From NCBI RefSeq assembly GCF_003114815.1, contig NZ_BFAZ01000009.1:124001-188000 (forward strand): a stretch of 64,000 nt of DNA. The letters are read 5' to 3'. Every line of letters starts with the position of its first letter. The stretch's first letter is position 1. This DNA comes from Leptospira ellinghausenii (GTDB lineage: Bacteria > Spirochaetota > Leptospiria > Leptospirales > Leptospiraceae). The notes under the pieces were generated by a model. That model saw only the letters and a program-made list of their open reading frames with translations. It did not search any database and was not told where the DNA came from. The position numbers and the translations under genes are program-made. Below are positions 17,500 through 26,963 of this stretch, piece by piece.

Positions 17500-18300
17500 T
17501 TACCTTTTTTGGATCGCTGATTTGACTTTGGAAAGTTTGCTACGTAGTCTTGCGACTGCTTTGGTGTGAAGTTGAGAAATTCTAGACTCAGTGACTTCTA
17601 ACACTTCTCCAATCTCTTTTAAGGTTAAGTCTTCGTAATAATAAAGTACGATGACTTTTTTCTCTTTTTCAGGAAGGGATTGGATGGCTTCGACAATTAC
17701 GTTTTTGATTTCTTCTTTTTCGATGATATTGTCTGGGTTCATATTCATCGGAGACTCTAAGGTTTCCATAAAGGAAACTTCATCATTCTCATCACCGAGA
17801 AACCAAATGTCATTTAAAGAAACAAGTGAGGTACCAGATAATTTGGCAAGGAGAGAGTTGTACTCTTCCATTGAGACACCAAGTTCTTTGGCGATCTCTT
17901 CATCATCGACTTTTTTGCCCTCTTTGTTTTCGAGCATGGCAATGATGTTTTCGAGTTGTTTTGCTTTTTGGCGGATGGAACGAGGGATCCAGTCCACACT
18001 TCTGAGTTCGTCAAAAATGGACCCACGGATACGGGTCATCGCATATGTTTTGAATTTAATTTCGCGAGAAGGGTCAAACTTCTCTATCGCATCTAACAGA
18101 CCAAAGACGCCATAACTGACAAGGTCTTCGAATTCCACATTTTGTGGCATTCCGATCGCAATCCGCCCAGCCACGTGTTTGACGAGAGGTGAATATTTTT
18201 CAACAAGGTAACTTCGGATCTCCGCGTCTTTTTTGACACGGTATTGTTTCCAAAGATCTGTCTCATCAAACTGATTGTATTTGTCTAGCAATCTTGACAT
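17500..18300 (-). CDS. fliA: Flagellar sigma factor FliA/WhiG (sigma28)
   Basis: 266 residues with sigma regions 2 ([26 protein letters not shown] region), 3 (about 120-165) and 4 (about 200-255; [19 protein letters not shown] is the HTH). FliA directs transcription of late flagellar and chemotaxis genes; WhiG-type members of the FliA group are shared by spirochetes. It follows the 157-residue membrane-protein gene after 97 bp, the widest gap in this string. That gap holds a 6-bp inverted repeat (18359-18364 with 18377-18382), which may mark a processing site or an internal promoter. I saw no convincing anti-sigma flgM gene in the window. Confidence 0.95.
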   Translation of the reverse strand: MSRLLDKYNQFDETDLWKQYRVKKDAEIRSYLVEKYSPLVKHVAGRIAIGMPQNVEFEDLVSYGVFGLLDAIEKFDPSREIKFKTYAMTRIRGSIFDELRSVDWIPRSIRQKAKQLENIIAMLENKEGKKVDDEEIAKELGVSMEEYNSLLAKLSGTSLVSLNDIWFLGDENDEVSFMETLESPMNMNPDNIIEKEEIKNVIVEAIQSLPEKEKKVIVLYYYEDLTLKEIGEVLEVTESRISQLHTKAVARLRSKLSKVKSAIQKR

Positions 18301-18397
18301 TGGGAACCAGGGTACGGGATCTCTTTACTTTATAAATCGTAAAGAAATGAAAATTACAAGAGGATTTTTTCTTATGTCCTCTAAAAACAGTAATTTT

Positions 18398-18871
18398 TCA
18401 ACCCTCTTGCGGGTCATCCTTAGCCATCATGGTTCGAATTGCCTCTGCCATGAGTTTTGGCTCGTTTTTGATCGCAATTTTGTCTACGATGATATGGTCT
18501 CCAAACTTTCCTGATTTTGCCATCGCAAGTTTGGCATCCATTGCGGCGTCACCCACAGGTTGCACACCAAAGTCATCGGAAGACCCACCAGAAGCAGAAG
18601 TTGGTTCCATTCCCCCATGTTCATGGTCGAAGTCATCTGCATGGTCTCCGCCCCCAAACCCACCAATGGAAAAAGTAGATAAAAACTCTAAAAATTCAGG
18701 GACTTTCTTTTGTAAGACACTAAAAATGCCAAACCCAAGCCCACCAAACGCAAACGTAGAAATCAGAGAAACAAAGAAGATATAACCGATTCGATTTCCG
18801 ACTAAAAACCCACAAACGGAACTAATGATGGCTCCAAGGATTGCAAATCCCAGTACAAATCCGACGAGCAT
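18398..18871 (-). CDS. Two-helix membrane protein of the flhG-fliA interval
   Basis: 157 residues. Two hydrophobic helices (about 3-25 and 32-58) with Gly-rich packing are followed by a His/Asp/Gly-rich cytoplasmic or periplasmic segment (GGGDHADDFDHEHGG) and a conserved-looking end, GDHIIVDKIAIKNEPKLMAEAIRTMM. I do not recognise a named family. Spirochete flagellar operons carry a small uncharacterised gene next to flhG (for example in Borrelia), and this may be its counterpart. The flhG stop and this ATG abut exactly, which supports coupling and a motility role. The His/Asp cluster could bind a metal. Confidence 0.6.
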   Translation of the reverse strand: MLVGFVLGFAILGAIISSVCGFLVGNRIGYIFFVSLISTFAFGGLGFGIFSVLQKKVPEFLEFLSTFSIGGFGGGDHADDFDHEHGGMEPTSASGGSSDDFGVQPVGDAAMDAKLAMAKSGKFGDHIIVDKIAIKNEPKLMAEAIRTMMAKDDPQEG

Positions 18872-19795
18872 TTAGTTGTCTTCCTCCATTCTCGATTCCA
18901 TTTCTTTTTCTTTGAAGTCGACAAAACTAAAGAACTTCTTAAAAAATCCAGTGAGGCCTTCTTCATCATCATAACCACCTTCTGTTTGTAAGAGGGTGTG
19001 AGTGATCCGTGTGAGGCAAGCAGCTGCTTTGGAACGAGGAGCTCCAATGATGAATGGTTTTTGTTCCCGGATGGATTTTTCAACTTCTTCATCTTGGAAA
19101 ATAAAACCTAAGTTTTCCACTTGGACTTCTAAAAATTGACCCGAGATATCAATCACTCGGTCGGCTACCTTTTTCCCTTCAATGGCAGAACGCACACGGT
19201 TCACGATGATTTTGAGATTTTTGTCTTTGGATTGGGAAACAATGGACTTAATCAGACCATAGGAGTCTGTAATGGAAGTTGGTTCTGGAGTTGTGACAAC
19301 AACCACTTCATCCGCAGGCATCACAAGGCCAATGACGTTTGCAGAGATCCCGGCACCTGTATCAATGATCATCACATCATAACGATCGAGTTCCGCAAAT
19401 CCCTTGATGAGGTTGTTTCTTTGGGTTTCATTGAGGTTTGCAAGTTGGGAATACCCTGAGGCACCGGCAATGATGTCCACACCTTCTGGGGTGGAAATCA
19501 CGATGTCTTTTAGGGACTTATGGCCTTTTACCACATGGTATAAATTGTATTTCGGAATGATGCCGAGTAGGACGTTCACATTGGCAAGGCCCAAGTCACC
19601 ATCGAAGATGAGAACCTTAAGACCAGTTTTTGCGATGGAGATGGCTAAGTTGACCGAGACTGTACTTTTACCTACTCCTCCCTTTCCAGAGGCAACCGCG
19701 ATGATTTTGGTCTTTTTAGCGGCATCCTGGGGTTGAACGAGTTTTAATCCAGTACCAGTTTCTGTTAACTTTCGAAGATTTGCTGCTTGGTCCAT
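18872..19795 (-). CDS. flhG: MinD-like flagellar number regulator FlhG
   Basis: 307-residue P-loop ATPase of the MinD/ParA group, also called YlxH or FleN. The deviant Walker A motif is [10 protein letters not shown] (36-45) and the switch motif is [24 protein letters not shown] is Walker B. FlhG partners the SRP-type GTPase FlhF to set the place and number of flagella, here probably the two subpolar periplasmic flagella. The N-terminal 20 residues carry a possible FlhF-activating element (DQAANLRKL), which is typical. It follows flhF by 35 bp and abuts the small membrane-protein gene. The C-terminus is acidic. Confidence 0.93.
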   Translation of the reverse strand: MDQAANLRKLTETGTGLKLVQPQDAAKKTKIIAVASGKGGVGKSTVSVNLAISIAKTGLKVLIFDGDLGLANVNVLLGIIPKYNLYHVVKGHKSLKDIVISTPEGVDIIAGASGYSQLANLNETQRNNLIKGFAELDRYDVMIIDTGAGISANVIGLVMPADEVVVVTTPEPTSITDSYGLIKSIVSQSKDKNLKIIVNRVRSAIEGKKVADRVIDISGQFLEVQVENLGFIFQDEEVEKSIREQKPFIIGAPRSKAAACLTRITHTLLQTEGGYDDEEGLTGFFKKFFSFVDFKEKEMESRMEEDN

Positions 19796-19830
19796 CGTTA
19801 CCCCTAGGTATCAGGATAACGATGCGCACC

Positions 19831-21171
19831 TTACACAGTCTTCTCGAAGACTTCGCCCGCTATCCCTTTCAATTTTTCAGGAAAAATTACACATTCGGCA
19901 AGGATTTTTTTGGTGGCATTTAGGATATCAAATGGAACATCCTGGCCAACACTTAAGAATGCGAATTCCCTGTGAATAGTATCGGCTAATTCTACTACAG
20001 AACCTAAAAATTCTGCTTCATCGAGCTTGGTTAATAAAATTCTTTTATAACCAACCGACTCATACGCGTTTGTTACCGCAAGGGCATTGTCTTTGGAAAC
20101 CGTAGAAGAAAGTACCAAGATGGTTTCAATCTGATCCTTTTCCCCAAAAACTTGGTAGAATTCCTGAAGTTTTTCCAGGTTTTCCGATTTACGGTGGGAG
20201 TATCCAGCTGTATCCACTAAGATGAGTTCGGATCCATCTCGAAGGATGGCTTCTTTCCATTTGCGTAAGTCTTTAGCCGCATAAAACGGAAGGCCCATGG
20301 CATCAGCATAAAACTTCAATTGGTCAATGGCCGCTATGCGGTAATTATCTGTTGTATACAGAGAAACTTTTTTCCCCATGTGCAAACTGTACTTAGCAGC
20401 TAACTTTGCTATGGAAGTCGTTTTTCCTGAACCAGTAGGACCTACAAAGAAGACAACCTTCCGTTTGCCACGAGTGGTTCCGCTAAAAAGATCCGAATCC
20501 ACTTGGATCCTTTCTTCTAAATAAGTCACTGCTTTGTCTGTGACATTCGCATAACGACTTAGGTCCACTGCCGAAAGACGAGAAGTCAAAGTGACAGCCA
20601 TTTCATCTAAATAAGATTCAGAAAATCCTTCACGTAACAGACGATCGACGAGCTTTTGGATATGGGGATGTCTTTCCTTTGTTTGGGGAACTGTTTCCGT
20701 TTTTGGTTCGAGTAAGGATTCCTTAGCTTCTGCTAAAGACAAACCAACAGGTCTTTCTTCATACGATTCGATTTCATAAACGGGTTGTTCTTGTCTTCGT
20801 TTGCGTTCTGAAAAAGGCCGAACGGATTCTATATTTTTTTTACGATTGTTGTAAGATAGGTTTGTGTTTTGCGAAGAAGAACCGACACCAACTCCCACAA
20901 GTCCAGATACAGGGAGGGATTCTGTTCTCTGTTTTTGTTTGATGAGTTCTTTGAGGTCTTTGAGTTTACGTTCGATTCGTTCTTTCGAATTTTGTTTTTC
21001 AGGGACACCCACATCAATTTCATACATCCGTTGTGCCATAAGACCCGTTCCAAAGAGTCCACCTTCTGTAATCACTCGTTGGTCATACAAATGGGCCTCA
21101 GGACCATATTTCATTTTCATCTGCATGATGCAGTCTTGTAAGTCTTTGCCTCGGATTTTCACAAAATCCAT
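19831..21171 (-). CDS. flhF: SRP-family GTPase FlhF
   Basis: 446 residues. The basic N-terminal B domain (about 1-160) is polar and variable, followed by the N domain and the GTPase G domain with GPTGSGKTT (244-252), TTDNYRIAAIDQL (273-285) and the G3 motif DTAGYSHRK. FlhF marks the site of flagellar basal-body assembly and acts with FlhG at the membrane. It heads this minus-strand string; flhA, often just upstream in other bacteria, is not here. Instead mnmD diverges from it with a 181-bp intergenic region that presumably contains the operon promoter, although I found no convincing -35/-10 pair. Confidence 0.95.
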   Translation of the reverse strand: MDFVKIRGKDLQDCIMQMKMKYGPEAHLYDQRVITEGGLFGTGLMAQRMYEIDVGVPEKQNSKERIERKLKDLKELIKQKQRTESLPVSGLVGVGVGSSSQNTNLSYNNRKKNIESVRPFSERKRRQEQPVYEIESYEERPVGLSLAEAKESLLEPKTETVPQTKERHPHIQKLVDRLLREGFSESYLDEMAVTLTSRLSAVDLSRYANVTDKAVTYLEERIQVDSDLFSGTTRGKRKVVFFVGPTGSGKTTSIAKLAAKYSLHMGKKVSLYTTDNYRIAAIDQLKFYADAMGLPFYAAKDLRKWKEAILRDGSELILVDTAGYSHRKSENLEKLQEFYQVFGEKDQIETILVLSSTVSKDNALAVTNAYESVGYKRILLTKLDEAEFLGSVVELADTIHREFAFLSVGQDVPFDILNATKKILAECVIFPEKLKGIAGEVFEKTV

Positions 21172-21352
21172 AGAATCTCCCCCAAACCTGGGAAAAATAT
21201 GAATTGTACCCTCAATTTGGAAAGTCTTTTTTATGAGACATAATAAAATTGACTAATTCAGATCCGTTTTTGCCCATTTCCAAGTTACCATTTCAGATTC
21301 CGTTTCCCTTCCCGTTTTGTTCCCTCATTCTGGCAATAAATAGAAACCTAAG

Positions 21353-22081
21353 ATGGACCCAAACAATGAAAAAGTCGGAATTGAAATGAAGGATGGAGTT
21401 CCCGTATCTCTTTCGTTCGATGATGTTTACTTTTCTAAAGAAGGTGGATGGGATGAATCCCGTTACGTGTTTGTGGAAGGGAACCAAATCCCAAATGTAT
21501 TATCCGAAATCGAAGTTGTATCCATTGGAGAATTAGGGTTTGGCACGGGACTCAATTTATTTGTGACCTTAGATCTATGGTTAGGTGCAGAGAACCCACC
21601 TTCACTAGAGTATTTCAGTTTAGAAGGATTCCCTTTACCGAAAGAAACCTTACTCACACTCAATCATTCCTTTCCCGACAAACCTTTATGGACAGAAACA
21701 TTACTCAATTCCTATGAGGAACAATTCCAAAAATGGGAAATGAACCCAAATGAGAGGGAATGGAAAACACAATTCTTTCACCCAAAGGGAAAAGCAAAGT
21801 TTCACGTCCATTTGTTCTTTGGTGATGTGGGTGTATGTTTAGATGAGTTTCCAATCATCGATTTTTGGTATTTGGATGGATTTTCACCAAGTAAAAATCC
21901 AAAGATGTGGTCCGAGGGTACATTATCAAAATTGCGTAACCATTCTAAAACGGGAACTCGATTTGCTACTTTCACAGCAGCTGGGTTCATCCGCAGGAAT
22001 TTGGAAGGATTGGGGTTTCATATCCAAAAACAAAAAGGATTTGGGAAAAAAAGAGAAATGTTAACAGGAGTTTTACGCTAA
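21353..22081 (+). CDS. mnmD: tRNA (mnm5s2U) methyltransferase domain, stand-alone MnmD
   Basis: 242 residues matching the methyltransferase half of E. coli MnmC. The SAM-binding motif ELGFGTGLNLFV is near 61-72 and the catalytic loop WYLDGFSPSKNPKMW is near 172-186. The enzyme converts nm5(s2)U to mnm5(s2)U at the wobble position of tRNAs, using SAM. The oxidoreductase half is encoded by the next gene. In E. coli both are one polypeptide; here a TAA stop and a 5-bp gap separate them and the second gene is in another frame. Both halves look intact, so this is a natural split rather than a broken gene. MnmD is a known stand-alone type in some bacteria. Confidence 0.88.
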   Translation: MDPNNEKVGIEMKDGVPVSLSFDDVYFSKEGGWDESRYVFVEGNQIPNVLSEIEVVSIGELGFGTGLNLFVTLDLWLGAENPPSLEYFSLEGFPLPKETLLTLNHSFPDKPLWTETLLNSYEEQFQKWEMNPNEREWKTQFFHPKGKAKFHVHLFFGDVGVCLDEFPIIDFWYLDGFSPSKNPKMWSEGTLSKLRNHSKTGTRFATFTAAGFIRRNLEGLGFHIQKQKGFGKKREMLTGVLR

Positions 22082-22086
22082 TCCTC

Positions 22087-23283
22087 ATGAACCCATCTCA
22101 ATCCAAAACAGCATTGGTGGTGGGTGCAGGAATTGCTGGTGCGAGCGTATGTTATGCGCTTTCCAAACAAAACATCAAAACAATTTTATTAGAACAAGAA
22201 TCCAGTGCTGCCGAAAAAGCAAGTGGCAATCCAATCGGAGTTGTGTATCCTTTTCTCACCAAACACAAAACGCTTGAGTCTGAATTCTCTCTACTCGCAT
22301 ATCAGTATTTTTTAGAACTTTGGGAATCTTTGGATTTAGGGAAACGAGTACCACATGTGGATGGAATCCATTTTTTACTCGATTCCACTTCAGCATATGA
22401 CCGTTATTCGCACTCGCTACATTCCCATCACATTCCAGAAACGTTGGCATGTCTTTCGAAAGAACCAAATTCAAATCTTGATGCACTACTATTTCCAAAA
22501 GGGAAAGCGGTTTCTCCTGTTTTTCTCACAAAAGAACTCATTCGAATTGCAAATCCTATGGAACACTATAATTCAAAACTCATTTCTTGGGAAGTGAATG
22601 AGGAAAATGGAAATCTAATTTGTCATACAGAAAAGGAAATCTTATATGTTGATTATTTATTCTTAGCACAAGGATACCAATTTGTAATGGATCCAAAACT
22701 CCAATGGATTCCCATGAAACAAGTACGTGGGCAAATTGTACGAATCCCATCCTCCATTTTCCAAAACCAATTTTCCATTTTGTATGGTGATTATTTAACT
22801 GCCGAAATTGGCGGCGAACGAGTACTTGGTGCCAGTTTTGATGAATTTCATTTGGAAGAAGAGACGAGGCAAAAAGAAACATTCGATTTATGGAATGGCT
22901 TACAAACAAAACTTCCAAACCTACTTCCCAATTGGAAAGAAATCGAAATCCAAAATTTTGGCACTCGGGTGAGTTTTAGAACTCAGTCCCAGGACAGACA
23001 CCCAGTTGTCGGCAAACTGCCCAATCATTCACTTTTAGATACATCCGTAAAATACCAAAATTTATTCCGAAAAAATGCGAAAACCTTTCAAATTCCCTAT
23101 TATGAAACAGTTGGGATTCTGAATGGGCTCGGATCTCGTGGGTTAACACATGCACTACTCGCAGCAGAAATTTTAGTGTGTGATCTTCTCTCTCAGAAGT
23201 TAGAGATTTCTGACACGATTAAGAAGGCTTTGAAACCAGACCGTTTTTTACTTCGTAAGTGGAAACGAGATGAGCTAACATAG
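22087..23283 (+). CDS. mnmC: FAD-dependent cmnm5s2U oxidoreductase domain (MnmC C-terminal half)
   Basis: 398 residues matching the FAD-dependent half of MnmC. The Rossmann FAD motif VVGAGIAGASVCYAL is near 11-25, followed by KASGNPIGVVYP (the MnmC signature around 44-55). Late motifs include TRVSFRTQSQDRHPVVGKLP and LNGLGSRGLTHALLAAE. The enzyme removes the carboxymethyl group from cmnm5s2U in tRNA to give nm5s2U, the substrate of MnmD. It starts 5 bp after mnmD with no clear ribosome-binding site in the gap; AGGAG lies inside the end of mnmD. The 3' end overlaps the convergent lpxK gene by 65 bp. Confidence 0.85.
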   Translation: MNPSQSKTALVVGAGIAGASVCYALSKQNIKTILLEQESSAAEKASGNPIGVVYPFLTKHKTLESEFSLLAYQYFLELWESLDLGKRVPHVDGIHFLLDSTSAYDRYSHSLHSHHIPETLACLSKEPNSNLDALLFPKGKAVSPVFLTKELIRIANPMEHYNSKLISWEVNEENGNLICHTEKEILYVDYLFLAQGYQFVMDPKLQWIPMKQVRGQIVRIPSSIFQNQFSILYGDYLTAEIGGERVLGASFDEFHLEEETRQKETFDLWNGLQTKLPNLLPNWKEIEIQNFGTRVSFRTQSQDRHPVVGKLPNHSLLDTSVKYQNLFRKNAKTFQIPYYETVGILNGLGSRGLTHALLAAEILVCDLLSQKLEISDTIKKALKPDRFLLRKWKRDELT

Positions 23284-24328
23284 ACTCAAAAACAGATTGT
23301 TCATGTAACACCACATCAACTCGGATGACAAAAAGTTGTATTTTGTGACGTTTTAATTCTTCGATAAATTTATTTTGTGTTCTTACCTTTACCCAATCTT
23401 TTTCCGTTGTCACAAAAATCGTTTTTTCATCTTTAGCATCCAGTAAAGCAAGTAATACCGTTTCTTCAAATTCATAATGGTCAGGGAAAAATCGAGATTG
23501 GATTTGATTTGTATTTAAGGTAGAGATCGTTGTTTCCAAAACATGAATTGGATTCCCAACACCAGTAAACAAAAAATAACTATAGTTAGGCCTGACTTCT
23601 TGCTCTCGTGAATTTTTAGGAACCAATGTTTGTTCGAATGTATCTAAATTAATTTGATAGGCATCTGCTCGGAAGGAAGAACCAAAGGTAGGCAATTGAA
23701 TTCCTAATCGGCCGAGTGTTACTTTTCCTTTCTCGAATTCTTTTTGATTTGTTTCCGTAATTTTTGTAAATACAATGACGTTTGCACGTTTTAAATGCGA
23801 AATTGGTTCTCGTAAATACCCAAGTGGGATCGTAAAACCATTTCCAAATGGAGCATTATTGTCGAGTAGTACAATGTCAAAATCTCTATGAATTTGGTTG
23901 TGTTGGAATCCATCATCCAAAATCACAATATGTTGTTTGGACTGAATTTGATTGTATTTGAGAAAACTATCAATTCGATTCTGCCCAATCATAACTTGAA
24001 CACTAGGAAATCGTTCTTTGTGTTCGCTAGGTTCATCTCCAAATAGATTTGGAAAATTGCCATCAGTAAGGATTGCACCTTCTTTTGACAATTTTGCTTT
24101 GTATCCACGAGATAGGATCGTAATCGCATACTCTTTGTTAGTTTTCTGGAAGTATTGGACTAAATATTGAACAAAAGGAGTTTTCCCAGTACCACCTACC
24201 GTGATGTTTCCAACACTGATCACTAAGGCATTTGGCAAAACGGTAGTTTTTTTTCTCCCTTGTGACAACCAAAAGAGAAACTGATACAACCAAGTAAGAG
24301 GTAAAAATAAAGTGAAAAAAACTTTCAT
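23219..24328 (-). CDS. lpxK: Tetraacyldisaccharide 4'-kinase LpxK
   Basis: 369 residues. An N-terminal membrane helix (about 4-22) precedes the P-loop GNITVGGTGKTP and the LpxK motif LDDGFQH, with PLGYLREP and TTEKDWVKV later. LpxK phosphorylates the 4' position of the lipid A disaccharide at the cytoplasmic face of the inner membrane. Leptospira lipid A is reported to lack the 4' phosphate in the mature molecule, so the phosphate is presumably removed later; that is known biology, not seen here. The last 65 bp overlap the convergent mnmC gene. hisE lies 28 bp upstream. The length is slightly above average. Confidence 0.95.
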   Translation of the reverse strand: MKVFFTLFLPLTWLYQFLFWLSQGRKKTTVLPNALVISVGNITVGGTGKTPFVQYLVQYFQKTNKEYAITILSRGYKAKLSKEGAILTDGNFPNLFGDEPSEHKERFPSVQVMIGQNRIDSFLKYNQIQSKQHIVILDDGFQHNQIHRDFDIVLLDNNAPFGNGFTIPLGYLREPISHLKRANVIVFTKITETNQKEFEKGKVTLGRLGIQLPTFGSSFRADAYQINLDTFEQTLVPKNSREQEVRPNYSYFLFTGVGNPIHVLETTISTLNTNQIQSRFFPDHYEFEETVLLALLDAKDEKTIFVTTEKDWVKVRTQNKFIEELKRHKIQLFVIRVDVVLHEQSVFESMLAHLVSTYEVKNGLVSKPS

Positions 24329-24356
24329 TTCGTTTCGCGAGAGGAAACTACTACTG

Positions 24357-24635
24357 TTAACTGTGTCTTTTTTCTAATTCTTTTGCGATAGTCGATAAGC
24401 TAATCCCTTTTTCCACCATCAATACTTCTAAATGGAAAACCAAATCTGCAATTTCGTGAATGAGTTCTTTTTCGTTTGGATTTTTAGCGGCAATGATGAC
24501 TTCACCCGCTTCCTCACCTATTTTTTTAAGGATACGATCAACACCGTCTCGAAATAATTCAGCTGTGTAAGATTTTTCAGGTAATTCTTCTTTTCGTTTG
24601 CGGAGTAAATCTTCCAATTTTAATAAAAATTCCAT
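24357..24635 (-). CDS. hisE: Phosphoribosyl-ATP pyrophosphatase HisE
   Basis: A 92-residue all-helical MazG-fold enzyme catalysing the second step of histidine synthesis, PR-ATP to PR-AMP. The motif [14 protein letters not shown] and [14 protein letters not shown] carry the Glu/Asp metal ligands. It is separate from hisI, as in many bacteria. Length and motifs are normal. Its pathway partners are not in the window; it is placed directly upstream of lpxK with 28 bp between, so cotranscription with lipid A synthesis is likely but not meaningful by function. The divergent thioredoxin-like gene starts 99 bp away, so both share an intergenic promoter region. Confidence 0.93.
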   Translation of the reverse strand: MEFLLKLEDLLRKRKEELPEKSYTAELFRDGVDRILKKIGEEAGEVIIAAKNPNEKELIHEIADLVFHLEVLMVEKGISLSTIAKELEKRHS

Positions 24636-24734
24636 TTCGTTTGCCTTCTAACTACCATGGAAACTGCCCATTCTATTTCGAAAAAGCGAAAATTGGTTGT
24701 TGGTAATCTCCGAAATCAGCTAGAATGAGAAAGG

Positions 24735-25556
24735 ATGTTACGTTTTACCACTCTCGTTTTTTCCTTCATTTTTTGCTCGAGTTTATCTGCTGAGTCAAGT
24801 TGGGGCAATTCCATTCAAAAGGGATTTGAAACCGCCAAACAGGAAAATAAATTCATTATCGTTGATGTATTTGCAGATTGGTGTACGTATTGTATGGTTT
24901 TGGAAAAAGAAATTTTCCCAGACCCAGAAGTGAGTCGCATCTTAGACCAGTTTGTTCGAGTACGACTCGACGGGGAAGAATTCCCCAACCTCCGTAAAAA
25001 ATACAATGTAGAAGGTTATCCTACGATTTTGTTCTTAGATGGGGATGGAAATTTTGTCACAAAGATCGTAGGCCTTGCAACCAAGGAAGATATTGTATCC
25101 CTTTCCAAAAGGATTTTACAAGAACCAAACTTAGAATCTTTTTTAAAAACTGAAATTAGAAAAGAAAAAGAGAACCCTCATTTAAACTTTCGTTTAGGTT
25201 TGTTGTACTTTCAAAACAAGGAATATGAAAAAGCAGAAGAACAATTTCTAGCTTCCATTCAAAAATCAAAAAACATTCCCATTGTAAAAGAGAACTCTCA
25301 CTTTAATTTAAATTTGATTCGATCTGTCAATGGACCAAAAGATGGTGCTGTATCTTCTTGGAAAGAATTCATCAAAAACTATCCAAATTCCAAACGAATC
25401 ACAACCGCAAAATTGTATTATGGGATTAGTTTAAAAGAAACGGGAGACTTAAAACTTGCAAAATCCATTCTTACCGAGATCCAACCGAAGTTAGTCTCGG
25501 AGTCAGACAAAACAATTTGTAAAGAAACTCTCCTGCAAATAGAAAAGGGTTTTTAA
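24735..25556 (+). CDS. Exported thioredoxin-fold protein with TPR-like C-terminus
   Basis: 273 residues. A signal peptide (about 1-19, cleavage after SLSA) is followed by a thioredoxin-like domain with the active-site pair WCTYC (about 52-56) and the cis-Pro loop VEGYPTILFL. From about 145 onward helical repeats resemble TPRs (HLNFRLGLLYFQNKEYEKAEEQF). It resembles the periplasmic thioredoxin_7/DsbD-gamma group. A periplasmic thiol-reductase or chaperone role is likely, with the TPRs binding a partner (inference). No Dsb genes lie nearby. It is transcribed alone and ends at a hairpin shared with the convergent ugd gene. Confidence 0.8.
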   Translation: MLRFTTLVFSFIFCSSLSAESSWGNSIQKGFETAKQENKFIIVDVFADWCTYCMVLEKEIFPDPEVSRILDQFVRVRLDGEEFPNLRKKYNVEGYPTILFLDGDGNFVTKIVGLATKEDIVSLSKRILQEPNLESFLKTEIRKEKENPHLNFRLGLLYFQNKEYEKAEEQFLASIQKSKNIPIVKENSHFNLNLIRSVNGPKDGAVSSWKEFIKNYPNSKRITTAKLYYGISLKETGDLKLAKSILTEIQPKLVSESDKTICKETLLQIEKGF

Positions 25557-25568
25557 TTTAGAAATCAC

Positions 25569-25592
25569 TTAGGCAAACAATGGTTTGCCTAA
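25569..25592. terminator. Possible bidirectional hairpin terminator
   Basis: TTAGGCAAAC (25569-25578) pairs perfectly with GTTTGCCTAA (25583-25592) around a 4-base loop. It lies between the convergent stops of the thioredoxin-like gene and ugd. There is no long T tract on either side, so its efficiency is uncertain, but the position is apt. Confidence 0.55.
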
Positions 25593-25599
25593 AATCTAA

Positions 25600-26904
25600 T
25601 TAACGATTCCCAATGGAATAATATGTAAAACCTAATTCTTGCATAAGTGTAGGTTTATATTGATTTCTTCCATCAAAGATAAGGGGAGCCTTTAACAAGG
25701 ATTTAATCTTTGCAAAATCTGGTTCCCTGAATTCTCGCCACTCTGTTAATAATAACATAGCATCTGCACCTTCTAAAGTAGAATATGCATCTTCTTTATA
25801 TTCTACTTTGCCATCAAAATAATACTTTGAAGTCTCCATAGCAGCTGGATCAAATACTTGGATTTTGGCACCGTTTTTATGGAGTTCATAGATTAGTGGA
25901 ATTGATGGAGCTTCTCGCATATCATCGGTTCCTGGTTTAAACGATAGGCCCCAAATACCAAATGTTTTCCCCTTCATATCAGTTGCTTTGAAGTGTTGGA
26001 AAATTTTATCAGTAAGTCTTGTTTTTTGTTTTTCATTCACATCTTCTACGGATTGGATGATGTGCATTGGTGCATTGACTTCTTCTGCTGTCCTAAGAAG
26101 TGCTCTCACATCTTTTGGGAAACAAGATCCACCATAACCAATACCCGCATATAAGAATTGTCGTCCAATTCTTGAATCTGTTCCCATACCTTTCCGAACA
26201 TCATCATAATTGGCACCTAACGCATCACACAAATTGGCGATCTCATTTACAAAGGAAATTTTTGTCGCAAGGAAAGCGTTACAAGCATACTTTGTGAGTT
26301 CCGCAGAGCGTATGCTCATGGTGATAATTGGGTTTCCATTCAATACAAATGGAGAGTATAACTCACTCATTTTTTTAGCAGCGTGGTCTGATTCAGCACC
26401 AATCACCACTCGCTCAGGACGCATAAAATCTTCAATTGCAGCCCCTTCTTTTAAAAATTCAGGATTTGAAACGACATCAAACGAGTGTTTTGTGTTTTTG
26501 GCAACAATTTCTTTTACTTTGTCTGCAGTTCCAACGGGAACAGTTGATTTATCAACAATGATTTTGTGTCCATTCATTGTTTTACCAACTTCTTCTGCTA
26601 CAGCGAAAACAAATCGTAAATCGGCAGAACCGTTATTGGATGTTGGAGTTCCAACGGCAATGAATACGAATTCAGAAGACTCAACTCCATCCTTTAACGA
26701 TGTGGAAAATTTAAGTCTGCCTTCTTTATAATTACGTTCTACCAGTTCTGACAAACCTGGTTCATAAATCGGTATGATCCCTGTTTTTAAATCACTGATC
26801 TTTTTTTCATCTTTATCAATACAAATCACATCATTGCCATATTCAGCAAAACAGGTACCTGCAACGAGACCCACATATCCGGTTCCGACTACGCAAACTT
26901 TCAT
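25600..26904 (-). CDS. ugd: UDP-glucose 6-dehydrogenase
   Basis: 434 residues. NAD-binding GTGYVGLVAGTCFAE (7-21) opens the protein, and the catalytic Cys lies in GYGGSCFPKD. TSNNGSADLRF and GLSFKPGTDDMREAPS are further conserved motifs. The enzyme oxidises UDP-glucose to UDP-glucuronate in two NAD+-dependent steps, supplying uronic acids for surface polysaccharide. It lies just downstream of the Wzt/Wzm exporter, on the same strand (59-bp gap), which fits a role in O-antigen or capsule synthesis. Length and motifs are complete. A GDP-mannose dehydrogenase is less likely given the sequence around the catalytic site. Confidence 0.93.
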   Translation of the reverse strand: MKVCVVGTGYVGLVAGTCFAEYGNDVICIDKDEKKISDLKTGIIPIYEPGLSELVERNYKEGRLKFSTSLKDGVESSEFVFIAVGTPTSNNGSADLRFVFAVAEEVGKTMNGHKIIVDKSTVPVGTADKVKEIVAKNTKHSFDVVSNPEFLKEGAAIEDFMRPERVVIGAESDHAAKKMSELYSPFVLNGNPIITMSIRSAELTKYACNAFLATKISFVNEIANLCDALGANYDDVRKGMGTDSRIGRQFLYAGIGYGGSCFPKDVRALLRTAEEVNAPMHIIQSVEDVNEKQKTRLTDKIFQHFKATDMKGKTFGIWGLSFKPGTDDMREAPSIPLIYELHKNGAKIQVFDPAAMETSKYYFDGKVEYKEDAYSTLEGADAMLLLTEWREFREPDFAKIKSLLKAPLIFDGRNQYKPTLMQELGFTYYSIGNR

Positions 26905-26963
26905 AGGATTTCCAGAATTTCTATTTGGACCAAAAAGGAAACTGTTTTTCTAAATAGAAGAAC

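Noticed and set aside
22079..22089. A frameshift mutation that splits an ancestral fused MnmC
   Set aside because: Both halves keep complete catalytic motifs and natural domain ends, so a functional split was preferred over a broken gene; comparison with relatives is needed to be sure.
24721..24726. TAGAAT as a -10 box before the thioredoxin-like gene
   Set aside because: It lies eight bases before the ATG, so the transcript would have almost no leader; the match is better explained by purine-rich ribosome-binding sequence.
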